In this document: positions 23,791 to 31,054 of the stretch, piece after piece
Layout: each line of letters opens with the position of its first letter
How positions within the stretch are numbered: the first letter of the stretch is position 1
Position numbers and translations under genes: made by a program
Notes under the pieces: model-generated
The model's database searches: none
What the model saw: the letters and a program-made list of their open reading frames with translations, nothing else
What the model was told of the DNA's origin: nothing
Origin: an uncultured Clostridia bacterium
GTDB taxonomy: Bacteria > Bacillota > Clostridia > Oscillospirales > Ruminococcaceae
DNA: 64,000 nt
Direction of reading: 5' to 3'
Assembly: GCA_945923775.1 (NCBI GenBank)
Contig: CAMELR010000004.1
Coordinates: forward strand, 1-64,000

Positions 23791-24272
23791 GCGAGGCTCA
23801 CCTGCTTTTCTGACCTTTCCGGCTCAGCGAGACGCGCATGTGCGCTTATCCGCTTCTCCATCGTGACGGAGGTGCCCTTTCCAGGCGTGCTTTTTACGCT
23901 CACGCGGTCCATGAAGCTCTCCATCACCGAGAACCCCAGACCGCTGCGCTCCTCCTCCGGCGCGGTGGTGAACAGCGGAGTCATCGCCTGCTCCACGTCC
24001 TGTATTCCCGCGCCCTTGTCCCTTACGCATATGTAGAACACCCCTCCCGGGTACTGCCGCATTATCAGCTCCACCGTGCCGACGCAGCCGCGGTATCCGT
24101 GCACGATGGCATTCGTGACCGCCTCGGAAACCGCAGTCTTTATCTCGCTTATCTCCCGCACGGTAGGGTCCGCCTGAGCCGCGAAAGCAGCCGCGGCAGC
24201 CCTTGCGTAGCTCTCGTTCACCGACAGCGACGGAAAGCTCAGCCGGCACTCGTTCAGTATCTCACGTTTCAT
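23787..24272 (-). CDS. spoIIAB: anti-sigma F factor / serine kinase SpoIIAB
   Basis: A 161-residue GHKL-fold kinase. The N-box SEAVTNAIVHGYRG, the G1 segment DKGAGIQDVEQAM and the G2 segment SGLGFSVMESFMD form the Bergerat ATP pocket. It binds SigF and keeps it inactive, and phosphorylates SpoIIAA; unphosphorylated SpoIIAA relieves the inhibition in the forespore. The ATG at 24272 overlaps the SpoIIAA stop (ATGA), and its own stop overlaps the sigF start. Confidence 0.93.
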   Translation of the reverse strand: MKREILNECRLSFPSLSVNESYARAAAAAFAAQADPTVREISEIKTAVSEAVTNAIVHGYRGCVGTVELIMRQYPGGVFYICVRDKGAGIQDVEQAMTPLFTTAPEEERSGLGFSVMESFMDRVSVKSTPGKGTSVTMEKRISAHARLAEPERSEKQVSLA

Positions 24273-24586
24273 TTCACGACCTCCCTGGTCTCCACCAGCA
24301 GCCCGGCAAGCCCGGACAGCTTTATCACCCCGGCGATTTCCGGGCGCGCGTTCTTGATGATGATGTCCCCGCCGCATGCCCTGACCGCACGCAGCCTCCC
24401 GAGTATCAACCCTATCCCCGAGCTGTCCATGAACCCGACGTTCTCCATGTCGATTATCAGCAGCTCCGGCTGGGAGCGCTCTATCACCTCGTCAAGCTCC
24501 CGGCGCATTTCCCGGGCGGCGTGGTGGTCGATATCCCCGGAAAGCGCCGCCGTTATCCGCTTCCCGTCGTTGTATAGCTTAACCAT
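24269..24586 (-). CDS. spoIIAA: anti-sigma F factor antagonist SpoIIAA
   Basis: A 105-residue STAS-domain protein. The phosphorylation motif MDSSGIGLILGR (about 53-64) carries the regulatory serine, modified by SpoIIAB and dephosphorylated by SpoIIE. When unphosphorylated it traps SpoIIAB-ADP and frees SigF. It is the first gene of the operon. The ATG at 24586 is chosen over TTG 24604 because the GGGGG ribosome site lies between them. A sigma-H promoter, expected upstream, could not be fixed with confidence. Confidence 0.93.
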   Translation of the reverse strand: MVKLYNDGKRITAALSGDIDHHAAREMRRELDEVIERSQPELLIIDMENVGFMDSSGIGLILGRLRAVRACGGDIIIKNARPEIAGVIKLSGLAGLLVETREVVK

Positions 24587-24797
24587 TTGGTTTCCCCCTT
24601 TCAAGCATGTTTATCTTACCACTTTTCCGCCGCGCAGTTTGTCGGTATTCCGGCGGAGTTCCTGGGTTTTTCTGCCGTCTGGTAATGATTCTGCGGATAT
24701 CCTGCCGTTATTTCTCAGATGATGTGATTTTTGTTGACGAACTGCACAATTTCACAAAAATTAACTGTGCAGTTTCGACAAACTCCTGCATAAACTG

Positions 24798-24826
24798 TTG
24801 AAAAACGCGCAACATTATAGTACAAT
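24798..24826 (+). promoter_or_regulatory. promoter of the HD-domain gene
   Basis: TTGAAA (24798-24803), 17-base spacer, TACAAT (24821-24826). The 90-base leader behind it can form several short hairpins (GGGCAgaaaTGCC, GGGACGcgcCGTCC, CCTGTaACAGG). Confidence 0.55.
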
Positions 24827-24921
24827 GTAACTATAAACCGCAGGCAAGAATTGGGCAGAAATGCCAAAACAGGGACGCGCCGTCCTCAGCGGACAGCGTT
24901 TACCTGTAACAGGGTGATAAA

Positions 24922-25473
24922 TTGTACAAAGCTTTATTCTCACGCAAGACCATTGACAAGATACCGGAATACTACGACTGCGTTCACGACCTGCTCAACA
25001 CAAGCGCTGTGCAGGAGCTCGGGGAGTACACCCACCACAAGGGCACGACCCGCTTACAGCACAGCCTGAACGTATCCTACTACAACTTCCTGCTCTGCCG
25101 GAAGCTCCATTTTGACGCCTGCTCCGCCGCGAGGGCGGGGCTTCTGCACGACCTGTTCCTCTATGACAGGAAGCAGCACGAGCCGGTGGAGGGCGAGGGA
25201 AACCACGCCGTAGGCCACCCGAAAGTGGCGTTCTTCAACGCCGCGGAGATGTTCCCAATAAACGACCGCGAGGGCGACATGATCGCAAACCACATGTGGC
25301 CGCTGTCGCCGCACATGCCGCACTTCCGTGAGACCTGGGTGATACAGTTCGTGGATAAGGCGTGCGCCCTCGGAGAGATAAGCTGTCTGGCGGCGCGGAT
25401 CAGCCGCAGGAAGATACGCCTGGCGGCGGCGTTTTCGCTGACGCTCCTGGTGCGCCTGACTATTCGCCTGTAA
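24922..25473 (+). CDS. HD-domain hydrolase
   Basis: A 183-residue HD-superfamily metal-dependent phosphohydrolase. The metal set is seen in RLQHSLNVSYY, GLLHDLFLYD (HD doublet, about 78-79), NHAVGHPKV, MIANHMW and QFVDKACAL. Substrates of such small proteins are nucleotides or unknown phosphoesters. Translation starts at TTG 24922, preceded by AGGGTG. The last 14 bases overlap the convergent spoIIR gene. The structured leader upstream could be regulatory. In related genomes an HD protein frequently lies beside sporulation genes, but no role in sporulation can be read here. Confidence 0.8.
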   Translation: MYKALFSRKTIDKIPEYYDCVHDLLNTSAVQELGEYTHHKGTTRLQHSLNVSYYNFLLCRKLHFDACSAARAGLLHDLFLYDRKQHEPVEGEGNHAVGHPKVAFFNAAEMFPINDREGDMIANHMWPLSPHMPHFRETWVIQFVDKACALGEISCLAARISRRKIRLAAAFSLTLLVRLTIRL

Positions 25474-26047
25474 ACAGCGACTTAAAGAACTCGTAGACCG
25501 CGAACCGGAATTCCACACGGTTCCCGGTGAAATCCTCCGGCAGTGTATCCAGAGTATCCGCAGGCTGCGAAGCCAGCGGAATGCACATCGCCGGGTACAT
25601 CACGCACCACCAGTTGTGACCTTCCCCGCTGCCGAGGGTTATGCGCAGCGCCTGGTACTCCCCCGCCGGGAGAGTCGCCTGCTCGTAGCGCCGGGTCGGG
25701 AAGTACATCTCGGTAAGCTCGGCTTCAGCTCCATAGTCAACGCCCTGCTGCGAAAGGAACTCGCAGCAGGTTTTTTCTATCTCCGGGAGCAGCCCGCGCA
25801 CTGTATCGGCGGCTTCTTCGCGGCTGTGCGCTCCGGAGAGCTGCGTGCCGTACTCCTGCAATACGCAGTCCCGGAGCGCCAGCTTTATTTCCTGGTCGCG
25901 AGGGCTGTCGCTGTTTGCCGGAATATGCAGCCGCAGTACCTCAGACGGTATTTCGTCGCATTCCTTCGCAAAGCCTGCGAATCCTCCCAGCAGAAGCGCC
26001 AGAGCCGCTCCCAGAGCCATTATTATGTCAAGTGACCGTGCTGTCAT
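25460..26047 (-). CDS. spoIIR: stage II sporulation protein R
   Basis: A 195-residue exported SpoIIR. An N-terminal membrane segment (about 8-28) is followed by the family signature VLRLHIPANSDSPRDQEIK and GEGHNWWCVMYPAMC, with a complete C-terminus. SpoIIR is made under SigF in the forespore, secreted into the space between the two membranes and triggers SpoIIGA to process pro-SigE in the mother cell. CGGAGGTAC precedes the ATG. It is convergent, with 14 bases of overlap, with the HD-domain gene, which could produce antisense interference. Confidence 0.93.
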   Translation of the reverse strand: MTARSLDIIMALGAALALLLGGFAGFAKECDEIPSEVLRLHIPANSDSPRDQEIKLALRDCVLQEYGTQLSGAHSREEAADTVRGLLPEIEKTCCEFLSQQGVDYGAEAELTEMYFPTRRYEQATLPAGEYQALRITLGSGEGHNWWCVMYPAMCIPLASQPADTLDTLPEDFTGNRVEFRFAVYEFFKSLFTGE

Positions 26048-26078
26048 GATGTGTACCTCCGTTGTTTCGTCTGATGAA

Positions 26079-26107
26079 AGTATTGGAGGCGCTGGTATTT
26101 TTATTCA
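26079..26107 (-). promoter_or_regulatory. possible forespore promoter of spoIIR
   Basis: On the minus strand TGAATA (26102-26107) and CAATACT (26079-26085) are separated by 16 bases, similar to promoters read by SigF or SigG. The placement 32-60 bases before spoIIR fits the known SigF dependence of the family. Confidence 0.35.
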
Positions 26108-26184
26108 AAATAAATCGTCCGGTGCGAAACTTTTTCTTCCGTTTTTACGACTACAAATACAAGTAATAAAAGGGAGGGAAAGCC

Positions 26185-27588
26185 ATGCCTAAATACGCAA
26201 AGCATATCGCACTCCTGGCCGCATTCGCGCTGCTGTGCGGCTGCACCGGGAACACCGGATCAACTCAGACCTCCACCGCGGAGGCCGTCCAGACTGCGCA
26301 GGAATCCGCCGAGGCTCCGCAGAGCTCCGAGACGCTGCCGCCCGCCGGAGAAACCACCGCAGAGGTATCCCCCCAGCCGGGTCAGCCGGAACAGACTGAA
26401 CAGCCTGGACAGCCAGCGCAGACCGGGAACTCCTCAGGCGTTTCGCTGATATCCGGAGGGGATTCAAAGTACAGCGATATTTTCGAGCTGAACGGAACCT
26501 GGTGCGACGTCAGCGAGCTTCCGTTCAATGTGGAAACCTACGATGTTCCGCTGCTCGGCAAATGGGGAGGTGACAACTTCCTCGGCTGCTTTGACAAAAA
26601 GATGTATTTCACTGAAGGCTCCCAGATCCACGGCGACTGGTGGTCGGAAAACAGACTGTGGCGATTCGACCCGCTCACCGGAACGGAAGAGCTGCTGTAC
26701 GACTACGGCAGCGACGACTCCTCGCTGTCCGCGCTGTTTGCAAACGACACTTATGCAGTGTACGAAAGGTTCGCCTTCGAATTCGGCGAGGACGGCTCCG
26801 TAAAGGACTCCACGGAATGGCTTACCGTAGTGAACTATCAGACCGGCACAACCGTGTTCGATGTTCCGGAAATGTCGGGAAACATACGCTACCTCCCCAC
26901 ACGGGGCGTGCAGGTAGTTTACGACAGAATGTACATTTCCGCTGAATACACCCTGCCGGACTTCAACCAGACTCTAAAAACCGCGCTGACCGTTGAGCTT
27001 GCTACCGGGGAGGTCGGTCTGTACGACCTCGGTCTGACGGATGTTTATTATGGCGTGGGAAATGTCTGCTTCCTTACGGAGGATTTCTCCATCAGGACCC
27101 TCTACGACAGTTTGCCGAGAACCATTCCTTCATGTGATAACATCGGCGACAACGCCCTTATCTTCTATAACATGCTCAACACATATTACCCCACCACGGT
27201 GCTTACACGTAATTATGATGTACTCGGCGAACAGTCGGAGCTGGGCTGGCGCAACAGGGGGAGCACAGAAGACCATCTGATAGGCAAGTCCGCGTTCTCG
27301 GTTTTCATCACCAGCGACGGCGTAATGAACCGCGACGAGATATTCTGCGCCAGAATGTGGAAGTACCTTCCCACGCAGACGCTGGTACAGGAACCCGACT
27401 ACTACCAACAGGACACGCAGTGTTATCTCCTGATAGGCTGGTATGACGACGACGCGGAATCTGCACGTGCCGCGCTGCTGGATTTGGGTCAGGGTGAATT
27501 CCCGGATATAATCGCGAACAACGACTGCATATATCTGCTGGATTACGCTGAGAACAACGTCACTATGCTGTATTCTTCAGCGGGATAA
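26185..27588 (+). CDS. secreted lipoprotein of unknown function
   Basis: A 467-residue predicted lipoprotein. The signal peptide ends in LLCGC (Cys about 20). A long Ser/Thr/Gln/Pro-rich spacer (about 22-90, including GQPEQTEQPGQP) leads to a globular domain of about 370 residues rich in Trp, Tyr and Asp, with repeated strand-like units (LWRFDPLTGTEELLYDYGSD, AVYERFAFEFGEDG) that look like the blades of a beta-propeller. GGGAGG precedes the ATG. It stands divergent to spoIIR. No family was recognised. A cell-surface binding or sensing role is likely; a catalytic motif is not apparent. Confidence 0.8.
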   Translation: MPKYAKHIALLAAFALLCGCTGNTGSTQTSTAEAVQTAQESAEAPQSSETLPPAGETTAEVSPQPGQPEQTEQPGQPAQTGNSSGVSLISGGDSKYSDIFELNGTWCDVSELPFNVETYDVPLLGKWGGDNFLGCFDKKMYFTEGSQIHGDWWSENRLWRFDPLTGTEELLYDYGSDDSSLSALFANDTYAVYERFAFEFGEDGSVKDSTEWLTVVNYQTGTTVFDVPEMSGNIRYLPTRGVQVVYDRMYISAEYTLPDFNQTLKTALTVELATGEVGLYDLGLTDVYYGVGNVCFLTEDFSIRTLYDSLPRTIPSCDNIGDNALIFYNMLNTYYPTTVLTRNYDVLGEQSELGWRNRGSTEDHLIGKSAFSVFITSDGVMNRDEIFCARMWKYLPTQTLVQEPDYYQQDTQCYLLIGWYDDDAESARAALLDLGQGEFPDIIANNDCIYLLDYAENNVTMLYSSAG

Positions 27589-27610
27589 TACAAATTCACA
27601 ATGTGTCCGT

Positions 27611-27646
27611 AAAAATGAGGGAACCATCAGGCTCCCTCATTTTTTA
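27611..27646 (+). terminator. rho-independent terminator after the lipoprotein gene
   Basis: AAAAATGAGGGA / TCCCTCATTTTTT with a 10-base loop, immediately downstream of the lipoprotein stop codon. Confidence 0.85.
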
Positions 27647-27729
27647 TATCTAATTTCTGCAACCTTTTACTTCCGTAAGCGGTATTACATACAAAAGACC
27701 TCCGAACCTCCCGCAGAAAGGAATACTAT

Positions 27730-28938
27730 ATGAAAAATAAACTCCTGACCCAGGCGGCAAAATCCATGTCGGCTGTTTTGCTTGCAGCCGTTACCCTCAC
27801 GAATATTCCTGGCTGCGTCAATGCAGGCGCAGTAAAATCCACCGAGCCGGTTTACCCGAAAATGGCGCAGTACCCCGGCGAGGACGAAAACGGCTGGGAC
27901 AAGTGGAACTCCTCCCGTAGGAAGCAGCTCAGCGCTCCGGAGGGCTACTGCGACAGCCTGTGGAACTTCTACGGCGACAGCTCCCGCACCTACCTTTCCA
28001 GCACCCAGGAGAACCGCGCGTACTCCCCGGTGAGCCTATACATGGCTCTGTCCATGCTCGCGGAGTGCACCTCCGGCGAAAGCCGCAGTCAGATACTCAA
28101 CCTGATGAACGCCCCTGACATCGAGACCCTCCGCACCCAGGCGGGGCAGGTCTGGAACGCAAATTACTGCGACGACGGCGCAATAAAGAGCGTCCTCGCG
28201 AACTCCGTGTGGCTCTCTGACAGCCTCGAAGCCAACAGCGGGACCCTCAGCACCCTCGCAAAGAGCTACTATGCCTCCGCGCATTCCGGGGAGTTCGGCT
28301 CTGACGAAATGACTCAGGCTATCCGCGGCTGGCTCAATAAGCAGACCGGAGGCATGCTGAATGACGCGGTGTCCGATATCGCCCCGGACGCCTCCACGCT
28401 GATGGCGCTGTATTCCACGGTTTGGTTCAAAGGGCGCTGGGATAACGAATTCAACAAGAAACTCAACGACACGCGCACGTTCCACACTCCCTCCGGAGAT
28501 GTCCAGGCGGAATTCATGAACCAGTCGTTTGACCGCAGCTACTACTGGGGCGAGGACTTCGGCGCGGTAAAGCAGCCGTTCGTCAGCGGGTGCGATATGT
28601 GGCTGATACTCCCCGACGAGGACAAATCCGTCAGCGATGTGCTGGATTCCGGTAATTACCTGAGCCTGCTGACCGATGGCTACGACTACGAAAACTCGCG
28701 AACCATGAAGGTGAATCTCGCACTGTCGAAATTCGACGTTACCTCCACCATCGACCTCATGGAAGGTCTGACGGAACTCGGGATCACCGATGTGTTCAGC
28801 GAAAATGCTGATTTCTCGGAGCTGTGTTCCTCGGAGCTGTACGTTAACAGCGCGCGGCAGTCGGCAAGGGTTACTATAGACGAGGAAGGCTGTACAGCAG
28901 CGGCGTTCACGGAAATGCTGATGTGCGGCTCCGCATGA
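27730..28938 (+). CDS. serpin, cut short by an in-frame UGA in the reactive-centre loop
   Basis: A 402-residue exported serpin-family protein. The signal region (about 1-33, with CVNAG) precedes a normal serpin body: AYSPVSLYMALSMLAEC, VLANSVWLSDS, TLMALYSTVWFKGRWDNEF and WLILPDEDKS are the family landmarks. The hinge DEEGCTAAAFTEM is intact, but TGA follows CGSA near the expected P1-P2' position. The next 36 codons (28939-29049) complete the serpin fold (FLFVITGLDGQPLFVGTVF). As read the protein lacks the final strands and cannot act as an inhibitor. A nonsense mutation, sequencing error or recoding are the explanations. GAAAGGAA precedes the ATG. Confidence 0.85.
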   Translation: MKNKLLTQAAKSMSAVLLAAVTLTNIPGCVNAGAVKSTEPVYPKMAQYPGEDENGWDKWNSSRRKQLSAPEGYCDSLWNFYGDSSRTYLSSTQENRAYSPVSLYMALSMLAECTSGESRSQILNLMNAPDIETLRTQAGQVWNANYCDDGAIKSVLANSVWLSDSLEANSGTLSTLAKSYYASAHSGEFGSDEMTQAIRGWLNKQTGGMLNDAVSDIAPDASTLMALYSTVWFKGRWDNEFNKKLNDTRTFHTPSGDVQAEFMNQSFDRSYYWGEDFGAVKQPFVSGCDMWLILPDEDKSVSDVLDSGNYLSLLTDGYDYENSRTMKVNLALSKFDVTSTIDLMEGLTELGITDVFSENADFSELCSSELYVNSARQSARVTIDEEGCTAAAFTEMLMCGSA

Positions 28939-29049
28939 CCGCCGGAGAATATCCAGGAGATAGATTTCGTGCTCGACAGACCATTCCTGTTCGTAATAAC
29001 CGGGCTTGACGGTCAGCCTCTGTTTGTCGGAACGGTATTTAATGTGTGA
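28939..29049 (+). pseudogene. C-terminal 36 codons of the serpin, beyond the UGA
   Basis: In frame with the serpin gene directly behind TGA 28936-28938. The residues PPENIQEIDFVLDRPFLFVI, then TGLDGQPLFVGTVFNV and a stop, are the usual serpin end strands. Their good conservation suggests the interruption is recent or bypassed. Confidence 0.75.
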
Positions 29050-29184
29050 GAGGAGTTTCCAGGCGTAGTATGTGATAATTTAGAATCTTGACTGATAGAC
29101 GGCAGCAACGATTTGTCAACCTATAAATCCCCAACAAATTTATTATCCCACACAGAGCACGCCAAACCTCTAAATAAAAAGAAA

Positions 29185-29208
29185 ACCCTCCCGAAAAATC
29201 GGGAGGGT
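29185..29208 (-). terminator. terminator of the zinc-ribbon gene
   Basis: ACCCTCCC / GGGAGGGT stem, on the minus strand followed by TTTTCTTTTTATTT. The stretch 29050-29184 before it contains no gene or recognised signal. Confidence 0.75.
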
Positions 29209-29321
29209 CACTTTTGCGAGTTGATCAATAGGTTCTATAGAAATTTGCGCTCCACCTTACGGTGCTGTCTAAGTAAATGCTAGTTTCTGAGAGAAAATAC
29301 CAACCAATCCGGGCGGGTCAA

Positions 29322-29597
29322 TTACTCGCCTCTCATCTTTGCAAAGCAGTCGCTGCAGTATACGGGTCTGTCTTCCTTCGGCTCGAAGGGAACTCTAGCG
29401 ATACCGCCGCAGCCAGCGCAAGTAGCCTCGTAGAAGGTTCTGCCGCTCTTGCCTGCATTCTTCTTAGCGTCGCGGCAAGCCTTGCATCTCTGGGGCTGAT
29501 TTGTGAAGCCCTTCTCTGCGTAGAACTCCTGCTCACCAGCGGTGAATACGAAGTCAGCGCCGCAGTCCTTGCACTTTAAAGTGATGTCTGTGTACAT
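29322..29597 (-). CDS. small zinc-ribbon protein
   Basis: A 91-residue protein with four CxxC pairs: CKDCG (about 9-13), CKACR (about 38), CAGCG (about 60) and CSDCF (about 80). They would form two zinc ribbons, the second half resembling the CxxC-x-CxxC domain of the clostridial zinc-ribbon family. GAGGT precedes the ATG. The function is unknown; nucleic-acid or protein binding is usual for such domains. It follows the tRNA-like sequence at 29623 and the sigma-factor gene on the same strand, so it may belong to their transcript. Confidence 0.8.
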   Translation of the reverse strand: MYTDITLKCKDCGADFVFTAGEQEFYAEKGFTNQPQRCKACRDAKKNAGKSGRTFYEATCAGCGGIARVPFEPKEDRPVYCSDCFAKMRGE

Positions 29598-29622
29598 AGT
29601 CCATACCTCATAAAAAAAATTT

Positions 29623-29689
29623 TCGCCCTGGTCGGACTCCCACCGACACCTTTGATAAACAACGCTCTGGTAAATTAAGCTACCGGGTC
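29623..29689 (-). other. degenerate tRNA-like sequence
   Basis: 67 bases with a recognisable tRNA plan. A 7-base acceptor strand is followed by TA at positions 8-9, the D stem GCTT/GAGC, a T stem GTCGG/CCGAC with a 7-base loop, and partial acceptor pairing (CCCGG with CCAGGG). The anticodon stem is almost all G-U pairs and there is no room for a variable loop. The loop TATCAAA would place UCA in the anticodon, but U33 and the D-loop GG are missing. No CCA is encoded; TTTTTTTT follows. It may be a decayed tRNA or a tRNA-shaped leader of the zinc-ribbon gene. Confidence 0.45.
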
Positions 29690-29704
29690 ATATCCAGCCC
29701 GAAG

Positions 29705-30262
29705 TCACAGCTTCGGGAAAACCAGCTTAAGCTTTGCGCGCGCCCTGGTCACGGCATTATCCACGGACTTCGCCGAGACGGACAGCTTCTCCGCGATCTC
29801 TGAATACGGCATGCCGAGAATAACCCCCTCGATACACCCAAGCTCCAGCGGAGACAGCAGCGACCTCATACATCTTGTGATCTCGTCAGCGCTCTCGCGG
29901 CCTATAACAAGCTCCTCCGGCGTGGGCGAACTGTCGGGGATATCCTCGTCAGCAAGCTCTTCCAGGCGCTCGTTGCGGCGCTTCGCGCGGTCTACGGCGT
30001 TCTTCATGCGGTTGCTGACGCACACCGAAGCGAACCCGCTGAAGCTCCCCTTCTCCGGGGAATACTTCCGCAGTGCGGAGAGCAGCGCGTCAAGCCCGTC
30101 GCTCACCAGTTCTTCGTAATCGGCGCCGCCGCTGTACTTCCCGGCAAGCGCAAGCACAAGCCCGGTATAGCGCGAAACCATCTCAGCGACAGCCTCGCCG
30201 CTTTCCGCTGAGGAAACACAGCCCGCAAGCTGCTCGTCAGACATCTGTGAAAAATCAGCCAT
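29705..30262 (-). CDS. sigma-70 family RNA polymerase sigma factor
   Basis: A 185-residue sigma factor with region 2 (TGLVLALAGKYSGGADYEELVSDGLDALLSALRKYSPEKGSF, about 33-75) and region 4 (EIAEKLSVSAKSVDNAVTRARAKL, about 155-180). It has no region 1 and little of region 3, like the SigH/Spo0H and ECF-near groups. Its regulon is unknown; SigH would start sporulation, so this assignment is possible but not shown. It is transcribed from the consensus promoter at 30310-30338. The ATG has only a weak ribosome-binding site. No anti-sigma gene follows. Confidence 0.82.
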   Translation of the reverse strand: MADFSQMSDEQLAGCVSSAESGEAVAEMVSRYTGLVLALAGKYSGGADYEELVSDGLDALLSALRKYSPEKGSFSGFASVCVSNRMKNAVDRAKRRNERLEELADEDIPDSSPTPEELVIGRESADEITRCMRSLLSPLELGCIEGVILGMPYSEIAEKLSVSAKSVDNAVTRARAKLKLVFPKL

Positions 30263-30309
30263 AGTTAATTCCGAAATTACTTTAAATGTAAAAATCTCTA
30301 CTACGCATA

Positions 30310-30338
30310 ATTATAGCACCTGCTATAAGTTTTGTCAA
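30310..30338 (-). promoter_or_regulatory. promoter of the sigma-factor gene
   Basis: Minus-strand TTGACA (30333-30338), 17-base spacer, TATAAT (30310-30315). Confidence 0.8.
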
Positions 30339-30430
30339 GGAAAATCGGAAAATTTCCCAAAGAAAAGCGTTTTACATGAAAAAGACAGCCTTCGTTTATG
30401 CAAAAATACTACAATCAGCCGCAGCGCCGC

Positions 30431-30985
30431 TCAGCCCTTTTTGCAGTACTTTTCCCTGCCTGACTTGAACAGGTTTCCGCCTGCGCAGTCGATAGTGACG
30501 ATCAGCGGGAACTTCTCAAATCTGAGCCGCTTTACGCTCTCGCAGCCGAGATCCTCGAATGCGATGACCTCACATTCCGGAATGCACTTGCATGCAAGCG
30601 CGCCCGCTCCTCCTATCGCGCAGAAGTACACCGCGCCGTTGCGCTTTATCGCCTCGCAGACAGCCTCGGAGCGCTCCCCCTTGCCTATCATCGCGGAAAG
30701 CCCCATATCAAGCAGCATGGGAGAATACACGTCCATTCTGCTGGAAGTGGTAGGACCGCAGGAGCCTATCGCCATGCCGTCCTTCGCCTGGGTCGGTCCG
30801 GCGTAGTAGATCGCCGCGCCGTCTATCTCGTAGGGAAGCGGCTCGCCGCTCTCGATACACGCCTTTATGCGCTTGTGCGCGGCGTCGCGGGAGGTGTACA
30901 CCGTTCCGCTGAGAAGCACCTTGTCGCCTGCCCTGAGAGTCTTTGCCTTTTCCTTGAGTTCGCTTGTGTTCAGTTCAATTTCCAT
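30431..30985 (-). CDS. fumarate hydratase / tartrate dehydratase beta subunit
   Basis: A 184-residue protein equal to the C-terminal (beta) half of class I, iron-sulfur fumarases and to TtdB. It begins MEIELNTSELKEKAKTLRAGDKVLLSGTVYTSRDAAHKR and carries IYYAGPTQAKDG with IGSCGPTTSSRMD, the substrate-binding region. It should pair with an alpha subunit carrying the [4Fe-4S] cluster to interconvert fumarate and malate; no alpha-subunit gene is adjacent. The ATG at 30985 is favoured by an upstream AAAAGGCAG. The gene lies between the sigma factor and the coiled-coil gene, facing the same way. Confidence 0.88.
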   Translation of the reverse strand: MEIELNTSELKEKAKTLRAGDKVLLSGTVYTSRDAAHKRIKACIESGEPLPYEIDGAAIYYAGPTQAKDGMAIGSCGPTTSSRMDVYSPMLLDMGLSAMIGKGERSEAVCEAIKRNGAVYFCAIGGAGALACKCIPECEVIAFEDLGCESVKRLRFEKFPLIVTIDCAGGNLFKSGREKYCKKG

Positions 30986-31054
30986 ATTTATACTGCCTTT
31001 TATTACGATAATTCGGCGGCGCAGAGCCACTGCACCGCCGTTATTTTCATGTTA

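Noticed and set aside
24605..24790. Sigma-H promoter for spoIIA
   Set aside because: Several AGGA...GAAT combinations exist on the minus strand but none has convincing spacing, so none is annotated.
28936..28980. A bacterial SECIS element behind the serpin UGA
   Set aside because: The only hairpin is a weak CTCCG/CGGAG stem that encloses the UGA; no stem of the right size and distance is present. Selenocysteine therefore has no direct support.
29220..29321. Possible insertion-sequence end (GGTTCTATAGAAATTTGCGC)
   Set aside because: No inverted partner or target duplication was found nearby.
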